Positions 1-7,882 of a stretch of 64,000 nt of DNA are shown here, piece by piece (position 1 is the stretch's first letter; each line of letters opens with the position of its first letter). The stretch comes from Luteibacter anthropi (GTDB taxonomy: Bacteria > Pseudomonadota > Gammaproteobacteria > Xanthomonadales > Rhodanobacteraceae), in NCBI RefSeq assembly GCF_011759365.1, contig NZ_JAARLZ010000001.1, positions 620,001 to 684,000 of the forward strand, read 5' to 3'. The notes under the pieces were generated by a model. It had not been told where the DNA came from and made no database searches. It saw only the letters and a program-made list of their open reading frames with translations. A program made the translations under genes and the position numbers.

Positions 1-822
1 ACGGGTGGCGAGCATGGCATCGATGTCGATCACGGCATCCAGTTCCAGGGCATCGCGCATCTGGTCGATGATGGCGAAACCGGGTGACGCGTCAGGCGAC
101 ATGACCTGCGACTGGAACCAGGCTTGCCGAAACTTTTCCTTCTGCAGGTCAACGATTCGCTTGGCCATGGCTTGCCACGGTGAGCCTTCCACGGAGCGAA
201 GTCCTGCCGAGAATCGCTGCATGGCAAGAGCGGATTGCATGCGATCCATGGCCGGAAGGTCGGATCGTCGCGTCAGTGCGTGACGCATGCGGTGCTCCAG
301 TTCGCGGTAGTAAGCATCGAGGTTTCCGATGACCTTCCAGCCACCATCCAGGGTCAGCACGATGGCCTGGTCGGGTTGGTTGTCGTTCTGCAAGACCAGC
401 GTGCCCGCGAGCGGCGCGCCGTTGACCAGCAGCTCACTAGCGTGCAGCCCTGCGGGAATCTGCTCAGGATTGGCAGCCAGTGCTTGCGCAGCAGTGGCCG
501 CCGTGTCATCCAGGCTGCCGTCCCGGGCCATCAGGGCCGCGATGTCGCGGGCCAGCCCAGCCAGCTGCCAGGCCAATGCCTGTTGGCGTGGCATGGGATC
601 GCGATCAGCCTCAAGGCGGACGGAATCGATCCAGTAGGCTTCGAATGCCGTAAGGAAGGCGTCGACATCCCGCTGTGACGCGATGTCGTCGGGTGATGGC
701 ATCAATGCCTGCTGGGTAGCGATCCAGCCTTGCCTGGATGCCATGCGTGCGACGGCATCGATGCCTTCCTGCTGCGTAGAGAGCATCAGGGCTGGGGGCG
801 CTTGTGGTGGCGTGGTATCCAT
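1..822 (-). CDS. N-terminal part of a large protein cut by the left edge; possibly dermonecrotic-toxin-like
   Basis: An unbroken frame of 274 codons reads leftwards from ATG at 822 to the window edge, with AGGA about eight bases before the start. It begins MDTTPPQAPP and has no signal peptide or membrane segment. The first 130 residues look helical and Ala/Gln-rich. A small hydrophobic stretch follows (LLVNGAPLAG at 131-140, LTLDGGWKVIG at 156-166), then more helix. This layout faintly recalls the N-terminal region of large Pseudomonas/Xanthomonadales dermonecrotic-toxin-type effectors (DUF6543 style), but no catalytic motif is visible because the C-terminal part is missing. The gene itself is well supported; the family guess is weak. 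Confidence 0.6.
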   Translation of the reverse strand, partial: MDTTPPQAPPALMLSTQQEGIDAVARMASRQGWIATQQALMPSPDDIASQRDVDAFLTAFEAYWIDSVRLEADRDPMPRQQALAWQLAGLARDIAALMARDGSLDDTAATAAQALAANPEQIPAGLHASELLVNGAPLAGTLVLQNDNQPDQAIVLTLDGGWKVIGNLDAYYRELEHRMRHALTRRSDLPAMDRMQSALAMQRFSAGLRSVEGSPWQAMAKRIVDLQKEKFRQAWFQSQVMSPDASPGFAIIDQMRDALELDAVIDIDAMLATR

Positions 823-935
823 GACACGTCCTTTGTGTGGGAGGTGTGGGATTTTCGACGCTCCAAGTAGTCGCTTCTGTCGGTGCGTTCGGGAGAATCG
901 CGTGTGTTTATGGCTCACCAGGTGGGCTTTTGCAT

Positions 936-970
936 CGTAGGGAGGGCTCGTCTTCCGGCCTCTCCCGACG
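936..970 (+). repeat. Second dispersed repeat family, copy 1
   Basis: This 35-base unit starts CGTAGGGAGGGCTCG and contains CTTCCGGCCTC. Related copies lie inverted at 1127-1161 and direct at 33057-33091. It differs from the REP core GTAGGAGCGCGCC. Copies 1 and 2 face each other across a REP pair. Confidence 0.6.
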
Positions 971-984
971 TGATGGCGTGCTTT

Positions 985-1070
985 TGTAGGAGCGCGCCTG
1001 CGCGCGACCGGTTAGCGCGAACAACATCATCGTTTCGATTCATCCGGTCGCGCGCAAGCACGCTCCTACA
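985..1070. repeat. REP-like inverted pair
   Basis: A forward copy (TGTAGGAGCGCGCC then GCGCGCGACCGG) is followed after about 34 bases by an inverted copy ending GCTCCTACA. The inverted copy carries the variant CAAGCACGCTCC. Pairs of this kind recur in almost every larger intergenic gap of the window, never inside a confident gene. They are typical of REP/REPIN elements, which in related bacteria are mobilised by a RAYT transposase; no RAYT gene lies in the window. In RNA the two copies would form a long hairpin. Confidence 0.9.
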
Positions 1071-1126
1071 AGGGAGCGTCACCCTGCGGGCTTTCCCACC
1101 GGACCCCTTCCGCTACGGGCGATCCG

Positions 1127-1161
1127 CCGGGCGCGAGGCCGGAAAGCGAACCGTCCCTACG
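1127..1161 (-). repeat. Second dispersed repeat family, copy 2 (inverted)
   Basis: Read on the minus strand, this unit starts CGTAGGGACGGTTCGC and contains TTTCCGGCCTC. Most positions match the copy at 936-970, to which it is inverted. Together the two copies bracket the REP pair at 985-1070. Confidence 0.6.
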
Positions 1162-1186
1162 GGGCGAGACACAACCCCGGACGCCC

Positions 1187-2197
1187 TCAGTACGTCACGG
1201 TCACCGTAATCGTGTCGCTATAGTTTCCCGCCTGCACGGCAGGCTGTGTCCGGACGAAGCCATACACCGTCAACGTCTGCTGCGCTCCGGATCCCGTGCC
1301 GCCCGCCGTGTCGGTGTTGAGCGTATTGCCCCATCGCTGCGTCCCCAGGTTATCGGTGTACAAATCGTAGAGGACGTACCCCGTACCGGACGACATGCGT
1401 CGCTGTCCGCTCAATGCATTTATTCCGTTGTCCAGGCCCACCTGAAAGGCTGCGCGATTGGTGCAGGTGACGCGCACCAGCGTCGTCGCATTGCTGGTGG
1501 TGTTCAGCAGGCCCGACACATTGCCGAACTGCATGTTGGTGGCGGTGCCGAGCGTGCACTTGGCGGCCACCGATGCCGATACGTTTATCTGCGGCATCGT
1601 GGCCTGGAGAGGGCCGCCGGAACCTCCCGCCGTGCAACTGGACGGGAAGGTGCCCAGGCTCAGCAATACCTCGTTATAGCTATAGGTCAGCTGGTTGTTC
1701 GCGGCAGCAAGCGTGGCGGCGTACGCGCCGGGCGAGAGGTTGGATTGTGACGCAGGTACGCGACCATAGATCGTCGTACTTCCGTTCACTATGGCGCCAT
1801 TGCTCAGCAGGCCGATCTGCAGGTTGAACGAACCGGGGGTATAGCTTCCGCTGAGGCGGGAGCCCCAGACCACCGTTCGGCCTGCATCCTGGAACAGTCC
1901 GTACTGCATGCGATCGCCGCTCGGGTCGATCATCGTGCGTGGCGAGAAATTGCCGAGATCGTCAGGCCCGATGCTGCCGCACAGAGTGACGAAGCTGCCG
2001 AACAGCGCACCCAGCGCGCCCGTGTATGTGCAGCTGTAGTTGAGCGTGGCCGTCGTATCCACGAAGGTGCCGGTCGGGTCGACCGGTCCGAACGCCACGC
2101 CCGTGATGCTGGTGACACTGCACGTCGTGGTGGCATCCGCTCGCGGAGCCACGCACAGGGCCGCCAGCAACAGGGCGATCACGGCAAGCCATTTCAT
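1187..2197 (-). CDS. csuE: Csu-type pilus tip protein with two spore coat U domains
   Basis: This 336-residue exported protein is the likely tip adhesin of an archaic chaperone-usher pilus. Residues 1-22 form a signal peptide (MKWLAVIALLLAALCVAPRA). Two SCPU-type domains follow, roughly 25-200 (starting TTCSVTSITGVAFG) and 205-336 (starting AAKCTLGTATNMQFGNV). The second ends in the alternating TITVTVTY strand typical of a donor-strand-exchange subunit. The two-domain form matches CsuE rather than the one-domain major subunit. The ATG at 2197 overlaps the usher stop as ATGA, so the two are translationally coupled. The longer open frame upstream merely reads through the usher gene in another frame. 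It is the last gene of the operon. Confidence 0.9.
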   Translation of the reverse strand: MKWLAVIALLLAALCVAPRADATTTCSVTSITGVAFGPVDPTGTFVDTTATLNYSCTYTGALGALFGSFVTLCGSIGPDDLGNFSPRTMIDPSGDRMQYGLFQDAGRTVVWGSRLSGSYTPGSFNLQIGLLSNGAIVNGSTTIYGRVPASQSNLSPGAYAATLAAANNQLTYSYNEVLLSLGTFPSSCTAGGSGGPLQATMPQINVSASVAAKCTLGTATNMQFGNVSGLLNTTSNATTLVRVTCTNRAAFQVGLDNGINALSGQRRMSSGTGYVLYDLYTDNLGTQRWGNTLNTDTAGGTGSGAQQTLTVYGFVRTQPAVQAGNYSDTITVTVTY

Positions 2198-4557
2198 GGC
2201 GTATCGCTCCGGCAGGTGAAGGGGCCCAGCTGTGGCAGGTCCGTTGCCTTGTCCGGATAGGTGAAGCTGACGCTGCATGGCGGCCCTTCGGGAGGCTGGA
2301 CGTGGATCGTGGTGTCGCCCGCCTGCAAGCGGTCGAGGTAGACCATGCCGTCGAAGCCGATGATGGCCGGCTCGCCACCGTCGCCGGTATCCACGGTACC
2401 GCCCACCTTCAGCGGCTTGCCTGCGCCATCGACGAGCAGGATCGTCGCCGCTCGCACATACTTCACCGGAAAGCGGACCAGTACGCCCGATCGATCCGAT
2501 GGTGCGACGACCGCATCGACGCGCTGGATACGCGCGTCCGCAGGCAGATCGAGGGGATCGATACCCAGGTGATTGTCCTGCCAGGCGTTGAGGCGGGCGA
2601 CCAGCAGTGTGCCGCGGCTGTCGGTCTGTCCGATGGCGCGGTTTTCGAGCGTGACAGGTACATCCGGTGTGCCGTCGGTACTCACCAGGGCGAAGGCGTC
2701 GTCGATGCGGCGGGATGCATAGGCATGACCACCCATCAGCACCACGGCGCCGACGGCATCGGCATACGTATACGTCGAAGGCCCGAGGTTGTTCGCACCC
2801 ACGGTCAGCTGACCGCGATCGCCAAGCCAGCCGGCTTCGGCCAGGCCGCCGCTGTTTTCTCCGCTGCGTCCCTGGACATGCCAGCCAAAGCCGCCGTCGC
2901 CGTCGATGGGGCGGCTGACGTCGGCGATGGCGAAGGTCTGGTTGTGGTCCCTCTGTCCGGACAGGCTGGCGGTGAGGCCATCGTCCAGCGAGATGGTGAC
3001 GCCCACGAAGAGGCTGCGGTCGCTGCCGCTGTCGAGATTCTGGTTGTAGTTGAGGTTCACCGAGATGCCGCGGCCGAGCGTCCGCATGGCGAACAATCCG
3101 CCATAACGGGAGTTGGGCTGCCCGGGGTAACGAAGCCGCACGTAGTTCACGCCGAAGTTCGACTCGTGCACCGTGAAGCCCACGAGGGCGCGCTCGGACA
3201 CGCGCGGAGGTGGCGAGCCGTAACTGGATGCCACGTCGCGGTAGCTGCTGTTGCTGCGCAGGCTGTCCACGGCAACGTTCATGAACTTGCCCACCCACGT
3301 ATAGCCCAGCCCATACTGCATGCCGCCACCACGCGAACCGGCGAGCGAGCCATTGAAGATGCTTGCGCCGAACGGGTTCCACAGCCCGCCCACGCCCCCG
3401 CTGGTACGTCCGTCGCCCGCCTCGGCATGTCCTTCCAGCGTGAACTGGTCGGTGATGCCGTGCCGCCACGTGCCGCTGCCGATCAGCGCGCTGCCATACG
3501 AGAACGATGACGTGCCGTAGTTTTCGCGTACCTTGCCGAGATCGACCGACCAGTCATCGATGCCCTGCCGCAACAACTGCCTCGCCGCATAGAACGGAAA
3601 GGTGACCGTGCTCGTCCTGCCCAGCGCGTCGGTGAGCACGACCTGGGCCTGGCCGGCCTGGTCGATGCCGGGCGTCGCCGTCAGCTGAAACGGCCCCGCC
3701 GGCACGCGGCCACTGTACTGGCGGATACCATCCACATACAGATCGACCGATGAAGGAGCCGTGGCTTCGCCGAAGAACTGCGGCAGGGGCGTGGTGATGC
3801 GATAAGGCTGCTGCGAGAAGTCCGTGCCAAGCGATATGCCGCCGATACGCGTTGCGCGCGACCACGACGTATAGCCGGTGAAGTTGTCTCCCACGGTCAG
3901 CGCAAGCGAGTGCTGCGGGAATGACAGCCGCCATTGCGTATCCAGACGTACCGTCTGGCTTTGCCAGCCCTCTCCCTGCAACTGGTAGCGTCGGGCCAGC
4001 GCGGTGGAGCTGAGCACGCCCAGTCCGTCGCTGAATCCGCGCAGTTCCGTGAAGGCGCTGACGTTGCCGAGCCCTCCGCCGCGCGAGGCATATACGTCGT
4101 AGTTGAGAAGTACGCCGGTGCCGCTGGTGGGCGGTGTCGAGGCACGCTCCACGGTATTGAGCACCTGGCGTTGCAGGTGGAGCTGGTCGAGCGGGGCCTC
4201 GATATGGATGACCTGTTCGCTGGCATCGTAGGTGTACGTAACGCCTTTGAGATCGCGCAGGCAACGCAGCTCGTCGCTGGCAGGCAGCTTGAAACCGATG
4301 GCCAGCAGATCCGCGTTCTGCACGCAGAGGGTGTCGTCGCGCATGATGAAATGCACGAGACGTTCGGTGCTCGTGCCATTGAGGGTGACCTCCAGGTAGA
4401 GGTCTTCCCCGGCCAGGCGTTCGCGGGTGGTCACCGTCGGCGGAGGAATCGCGTCGGCGGGACCATGGTTTTCGACGGCGTGCACGACAGCAGCATCGAA
4501 CGCCAGGAGGCTAGCGGCCGCCCGCGCCAGTGACCAGGGTCGATTCGACCGGTTCAC
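2194..4557 (-). CDS. csuD: Outer-membrane fimbrial usher
   Basis: This 787-residue usher forms the outer-membrane pore and assembly platform of the pilus. The first ~27 residues are a signal peptide (MNRSNRPWSLARAAASLLA). An N-terminal chaperone-binding domain follows, then the long barrel with a plug and usher hallmarks such as DLYVDGIRQYSGRVPAGPFQL and FPFYAARQLLRQGIDDWSVD, then C-terminal Ig-like domains ending in TCRSDTP. Its length is normal for the archaic (sigma, Csu-type) usher class. Its start overlaps the chaperone gene by 47 bases and its stop overlaps the tip gene by four, so expression looks strictly operonic. Confidence 0.93.
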   Translation of the reverse strand: MNRSNRPWSLARAAASLLAFDAAVVHAVENHGPADAIPPPTVTTRERLAGEDLYLEVTLNGTSTERLVHFIMRDDTLCVQNADLLAIGFKLPASDELRCLRDLKGVTYTYDASEQVIHIEAPLDQLHLQRQVLNTVERASTPPTSGTGVLLNYDVYASRGGGLGNVSAFTELRGFSDGLGVLSSTALARRYQLQGEGWQSQTVRLDTQWRLSFPQHSLALTVGDNFTGYTSWSRATRIGGISLGTDFSQQPYRITTPLPQFFGEATAPSSVDLYVDGIRQYSGRVPAGPFQLTATPGIDQAGQAQVVLTDALGRTSTVTFPFYAARQLLRQGIDDWSVDLGKVRENYGTSSFSYGSALIGSGTWRHGITDQFTLEGHAEAGDGRTSGGVGGLWNPFGASIFNGSLAGSRGGGMQYGLGYTWVGKFMNVAVDSLRSNSSYRDVASSYGSPPPRVSERALVGFTVHESNFGVNYVRLRYPGQPNSRYGGLFAMRTLGRGISVNLNYNQNLDSGSDRSLFVGVTISLDDGLTASLSGQRDHNQTFAIADVSRPIDGDGGFGWHVQGRSGENSGGLAEAGWLGDRGQLTVGANNLGPSTYTYADAVGAVVLMGGHAYASRRIDDAFALVSTDGTPDVPVTLENRAIGQTDSRGTLLVARLNAWQDNHLGIDPLDLPADARIQRVDAVVAPSDRSGVLVRFPVKYVRAATILLVDGAGKPLKVGGTVDTGDGGEPAIIGFDGMVYLDRLQAGDTTIHVQPPEGPPCSVSFTYPDKATDLPQLGPFTCRSDTP

Positions 4558-5239
4558 TGTTCACCCTTGCTTTCAGCACCCCGGTGGCTGGTGGCGTTTC
4601 CTTCGGTGTCGGCCAGCTCATGGTGCTTCCGGGCAGCGCATAGCCGACCAGGCCGCGCACCAGCGTGGTTCGCTTGCCACTGGCGTCCGTGAAGGACAGT
4701 TCCGCGATCTGCGCATGGCCATTGCCATCGTTGCGAATCCGGACCATGGGCCCGGAGGGCGTCGTGATCCATTCGGTATGCAGCGTCGCCTTGACTGCAG
4801 GATCGCCCTTTGGCGCGAGAAAGACCGGTACGGAATAGCGCAGCACGAAGTTCAGTCCGTCGTGCTTGCCGTTGGGCAATTCGTCCACGATGACGCGATA
4901 GGCCGTTTCCGCGCCGTCGGGCGGCGCGCCCGTACGTATGACGCGCACCATCTGCTTGCCGCCCGGTGCGATGGTCACCATGGGCGGGCTGGCCAGCAGG
5001 TCGCGTGACGCGTCGTACATGTCCTGGCCATCCTGCTGTATCCAGCGGAAGACGCGGACTTGCGCGTGAAGGATTTCGCTGCCGGTGTTGGTGAGCCATA
5101 GCGCATCCGCAGGTGTGCCGGCAGCCAGGCGAAGGCCGATGGGCGACACCTGCAATCCGCTGGCCCACGTGGTGGGTGCAGGCAGGATCGCGGCGGCCAG
5201 CAGCCCGGCCAACCCCATCCGGGAAAAGCACCGAAACAC
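4511..5239 (-). CDS. csuC: Periplasmic pilus chaperone
   Basis: This protein of about 242 residues belongs to the PapD-like chaperones, which hold pilin subunits by donor-strand complementation in the periplasm. After a signal peptide (FRCFSRMGLAGLLAAAILP...) the mature part starts SGLQVSPIGLRLAAG. It contains the typical first-domain pattern (LWLTNTG, QVRVFRW, GGKQMVRVIR) and second-domain strands (MVRIRNDGNGHAQIAELSF). A GTG at 5239, just after the stop of the preceding subunit gene, is preferred because it supplies a basic signal-peptide start. ATG at 5218 is the alternative and would leave an uncharged N-region. Neither start has a strong ribosome site, so coupling to the upstream gene is likely. 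Confidence 0.88.
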   Translation of the reverse strand: MFRCFSRMGLAGLLAAAILPAPTTWASGLQVSPIGLRLAAGTPADALWLTNTGSEILHAQVRVFRWIQQDGQDMYDASRDLLASPPMVTIAPGGKQMVRVIRTGAPPDGAETAYRVIVDELPNGKHDGLNFVLRYSVPVFLAPKGDPAVKATLHTEWITTPSGPMVRIRNDGNGHAQIAELSFTDASGKRTTLVRGLVGYALPGSTMSWPTPKETPPATGVLKARVNSEPVESTLVTGAGGR

Positions 5240-5241
5240 CG

Positions 5242-5751
5242 TCAGTACGTGATCGTGGCGGTGATGGTGTCGGTATACGAGCCGGTGGCGAAGTTCGTGC
5301 TTGGCACGTTGCCGTAGACAGGTATCGGGACGCTCAGCCCGGTACCGATGCCGGAGTACACATTGCCGCCGGTACCGGTGGTGCTGCCCCATACCGTGCT
5401 CGGACTGATGACGGCGGTCTGATACAGCTGATAGGGCACCAGCGTCGTTCCGTTCTTCATGGCGCGATTGTTGACGTTGGTACCGTTCAGGCCGTTATCC
5501 AGTGCAATGGTAAAGGGTGCCAGCGGCGTGCAATTGACGTTCAGGGCGCCCTGGTTGGGCACGTTGGTGGCGGTGGACGGTTGCGTACCGAAATTCACGT
5601 TGGTGGGCGCGGTAGTGGTGATGTTGCACGCCGATGTAATGGTGATCAGTACGTTGAACGTATTGGTGGCGGTGGCGGCAAAGGCGCCAGGCGTGGCAAC
5701 GACGGCGAGCACGGTAGCGCTGGCGGCGATGAGTGAGCGGATGCGGATCAT
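5242..5751 (-). CDS. csuA/B: Csu-type major pilin, second copy
   Basis: This 169-residue spore coat U domain protein is a pilin subunit. It has a signal peptide (MIRIRSLIAASATVLAVVAT) and a mature domain with one Cys pair (SACNITTTAP and VNCTPLAPF), ending in the TDTITATITY strand used for donor-strand exchange. ATG at 5751 has AGGAGA at a good distance. The mature protein differs from the copy at 5789-6298 at only about seven positions, whereas the signal peptides differ strongly and the DNA carries many silent changes. The pair lies directly upstream of the chaperone and usher genes. Confidence 0.92.
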   Translation of the reverse strand: MIRIRSLIAASATVLAVVATPGAFAATATNTFNVLITITSACNITTTAPTNVNFGTQPSTATNVPNQGALNVNCTPLAPFTIALDNGLNGTNVNNRAMKNGTTLVPYQLYQTAVISPSTVWGSTTGTGGNVYSGIGTGLSVPIPVYGNVPSTNFATGSYTDTITATITY

Positions 5752-5788
5752 GATGGCTCTCCTTCTTCCCTCGAAACGTGGGTCGCAG

Positions 5789-6298
5789 TCAGTACGTGAT
5801 GGTGGCCGTGACGGTGTCGCTGTAGGAACCGGTGGCAAAGTTCGTGCTGGGCACATTTCCGTACACCGGAATGGGCACGCTCAGGCCGGTGCCAATTCCC
5901 GAGTACACGTTGCCGCCGGTGCCCGTGGTGCTGCCCCACACGGTGGTCGGGCTGATGACGGCGGTCTGGTACAACTGGTACGGAACCAGCGTGGCTCCGT
6001 TGTTCATGGCGCGGGTGTTGACGTTGGTTCCGTTCAGTCCGTTGTCCAGCGCAATGGTGAACGGTGCCAGCGGCGTGCAGTTGACGTTAAGTGCGCCCTG
6101 GTTCGGCACATTGGTAGCCGTGGACGGTTGCGTGCCGAAGTTCACGTTGGTCGGCGCCGTGGTGGTGATGTTGCATGCCGAGGTGATCGTGATCAGCACG
6201 TTGAACGTATTGGTACCGGTGGCGGCGTAGGTGTCCCCTGTCGCCATGGCGGCAAGCACGACGGCGCTGGTAGTGGCGAACAGACGGAGGCGGATCAT
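5789..6298 (-). CDS. csuA/B: Csu-type major pilin, first copy
   Basis: This is the first gene of the pilus operon: a 169-residue exported subunit with signal peptide MIRLRLFATTSAVVLAAMAT and a single spore coat U domain containing FNVLITITSACNITTTAPTN. It ends SDTVTATITY, like the second copy. The ATG at 6298 is preceded by AGGAGAGTC; an in-frame ATG six codons further upstream has no such site. The abundant Thr/Asn composition and short beta strands fit a polymerising pilin. Separate csuA and csuB minor-subunit genes, present in Acinetobacter, are not found here, giving a reduced five-gene operon. Confidence 0.92.
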   Translation of the reverse strand: MIRLRLFATTSAVVLAAMATGDTYAATGTNTFNVLITITSACNITTTAPTNVNFGTQPSTATNVPNQGALNVNCTPLAPFTIALDNGLNGTNVNTRAMNNGATLVPYQLYQTAVISPTTVWGSTTGTGGNVYSGIGTGLSVPIPVYGNVPSTNFATGSYSDTVTATITY

Positions 6299-6465
6299 GG
6301 TGACTCTCCTGCTCAAAGCCTCGTGCGTTGGAGCGCGTCATGCGGTAACTGTGTCCGTCGAGGACAGCATTGACGAAGGACGATGTGCGCGTGTGTGAAA
6401 ATTCGGATGCACTGCCGTATTCGCCTAGCGATGCCGAATTAGCCTGTTGGCAGGTCATGTAAAGG
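6299..6465. other. Divergent spacer between pilus operon and hydrolase operon
   Basis: The gap between the two divergent operons must carry the pilus promoter (minus strand), but no convincing -35/-10 pair was recognised there. It holds no open frame with a ribosome site. The plus-strand promoter and palindrome start at 6466. Confidence 0.5.
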
Positions 6466-6520
6466 GTGCTTGACACGGTGAGGGGAAGGGCTCAGGATGC
6501 GTGTCAAGCGTGCTTGACAC
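6466..6520 (+). promoter_or_regulatory. Promoter with perfect palindromic operator for the hydrolase/XRE/ABC operon
   Basis: A -35 TTGACA at 6470-6475 and a CAGGAT -10 at 6493-6498 are 17 bases apart. Directly downstream, 6501-6520 is the perfect palindrome GTGTCAAGCGTGCTTGACAC (9-base arms, GT centre). The right arm in the form GTGCTTGACAC also occurs at 6466-6476 over the -35, exactly 44 bases before its copy at 6510-6520. A repressor bound here would cover both the -35 and the start region. The small XRE protein encoded at 7879 in the same operon is the obvious candidate, giving autoregulation; that link is inference. Confidence 0.7.
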
Positions 6521-6549
6521 GCTCCATGCCACTGGGGAGGGGCTTCACC

Positions 6550-7473
6550 ATGTCGTACCGCATCATCTTCCGTCTCGCCGCGCTCGCGATGGCTGCCTGC
6601 GCCGCGTCCACCCTGCACGCCGCCACGGCGCCTTCCGTTGCTGCACCCTTCGAGGTGGGCACGCTCAAGGTCGAACAGCATGGTCATGGTGGTCGCACCA
6701 TCATCCTGGTGCCCGGACTGGCCGGTGGCCCCTGGGTATGGAAAGACACCATCGCCGACCTGTCCCGCCATAACACGGTATACGCCGTAACCCTGGCCGG
6801 TTTCGACGGCATGCCGGCACCCAGCGCCGACGGCAACTGGATGGATCGCGCCGACGCCTCGCTCGCGCAGCTCATTCAGGAGAAACACCTGGGCAAGCCG
6901 TTACTGGTCGGCCATAGCCTCGGGGCCACTCTTTCGCTGCGATTCGCAGGTCGCCATCCGGATCTCACCGGCGGCGTGGTCGCCGTGGATGGCCTGCCGG
7001 TGTTCCCGGGCATGGAGCGCGTCAGTCCTGAGCAACGCACGGCGATTGCCGCGGGCATGCGGGCTCAGTTCGAATCGGCCACGCCGGACGTCTTCAAGGC
7101 ACAGCAGCTCCAGTACATGCAGAAGATCGGGACGCTCGATCCGAAGATTGCCGAAAAGGTGGCGCCGCTTAACGGGCGCAGCGACCAGAAGGCGGTGGCT
7201 CGCTACGCGGCGGAAGATGCCGGCGCCGATTACCGTGATGACCTCAAGAGCGCCACGGCACCCATCCTGGAAATCGCCCCTTACAGCGAGGCAGACGCCG
7301 CGCAGGGTCCGGTGAAGCTCACCGAAGCGCAGAAAGTGGCCTATTACCAGTCGCTGCTGGCAAACGCCCCGAATGCGAAGGTCATCGCCATCGCACCGTC
7401 ACGCCACTACGTGATGCTCGACCAGCCCAAGGCCTTCGAAAAGGCGCTCAACGACTTCATCGAGGCCCACTGA
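6550..7473 (+). CDS. Exported alpha/beta hydrolase
   Basis: This 307-residue alpha/beta-fold hydrolase has a signal peptide (first ~24 residues, ending STLHA), so it acts outside the cytoplasm. The oxyanion segment LVPGLAGGPWVW, the nucleophile elbow GHSLG and the late His in SRHYVMLDQP form the expected framework. ATG at 6550 is chosen because GGGGAGG precedes it; the longer frame from 6466 would start inside the promoter. It is the first gene of a six-gene operon and is followed after one base by the membrane protein gene. The substrate cannot be read from sequence; an ester, lactone or amide is possible. Confidence 0.85.
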   Translation: MSYRIIFRLAALAMAACAASTLHAATAPSVAAPFEVGTLKVEQHGHGGRTIILVPGLAGGPWVWKDTIADLSRHNTVYAVTLAGFDGMPAPSADGNWMDRADASLAQLIQEKHLGKPLLVGHSLGATLSLRFAGRHPDLTGGVVAVDGLPVFPGMERVSPEQRTAIAAGMRAQFESATPDVFKAQQLQYMQKIGTLDPKIAEKVAPLNGRSDQKAVARYAAEDAGADYRDDLKSATAPILEIAPYSEADAAQGPVKLTEAQKVAYYQSLLANAPNAKVIAIAPSRHYVMLDQPKAFEKALNDFIEAH

Positions 7474-7474
7474 C

Positions 7475-7882
7475 ATGACGATGCGTGCCGTCCACAAGCG
7501 TTACCTGCGGGAATTCATTCCGGCGATGCTGGGCTACATGCTGCTGATCTTCCTGTCGGTGAGCTGGCTGAAGACCCTCGAAGGCACGGCGATACGTGCA
7601 GTGGTCACGTTACTGCCTGCGATTCCCGTTGCCTTCGTCATTCGTGCCATGGTTCGGGTCATTCGTGACCAGGATGAGTTCGAGCGACGGATCGATCTCG
7701 AAGCCATTGCCATCGGCGGTGGCATCGGTGCCTTCGGGTACTTCTCGTACGGCATGCTGCTGAACGCACAGGTGCTGCCGCTGCCGAAACCCGAGGCCGT
7801 GGCGATCTGGGTACTGCCCGTACTGTTCGGCTGCTTCGGCATCGTGAAGTGCGTGCTCGGTCTGTACTATCGCCTGCGATGA
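7475..7882 (+). CDS. Small four-helix membrane protein
   Basis: This 135-residue inner-membrane protein has about four hydrophobic segments (roughly 15-32, 42-58, 76-96 and 108-130), separated by a charged stretch VIRDQDEFERRID. It starts one base after the upstream stop; ATGACGATG offers two starts, and the first is used here. Its stop overlaps the start of the XRE gene as ATGA. Small membrane proteins beside a 60-70-residue XRE regulator are a recurring bacterial arrangement, but the function is unknown. It may sense membrane state or assist the exporter. Confidence 0.8.
   Translation: MTMRAVHKRYLREFIPAMLGYMLLIFLSVSWLKTLEGTAIRAVVTLLPAIPVAFVIRAMVRVIRDQDEFERRIDLEAIAIGGGIGAFGYFSYGMLLNAQVLPLPKPEAVAIWVLPVLFGCFGIVKCVLGLYYRLR

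Larger units (their letters stand above)
823..1186. other. Gene-free stretch filled with two nested repeat families
   Basis: This 364-base gap lies between the divergent start of the left-edge gene and the stop of the pilus tip gene. It holds an inverted REP pair (985-1070), flanked symmetrically by two inverted copies of a second 35-base repeat (936-970 and 1127-1161). Short frames crossing it are made of repeat sequence and are not credible genes. The promoter of the left-edge gene must lie in its first part, but no clear -35/-10 pair was recognised. Confidence 0.7.

Noticed and set aside
883-1209. A 108-codon plus-strand frame upstream of the pilus tip gene
   Set aside because: It runs through the REP pair and a second repeat and ends inside the tip gene.
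1187-3469. A 760-codon frame that would fuse part of the usher region to the tip protein
   Set aside because: The upstream part is the usher gene read in the wrong frame; the tip protein has its own signal peptide and an ATGA-coupled start at 2197.
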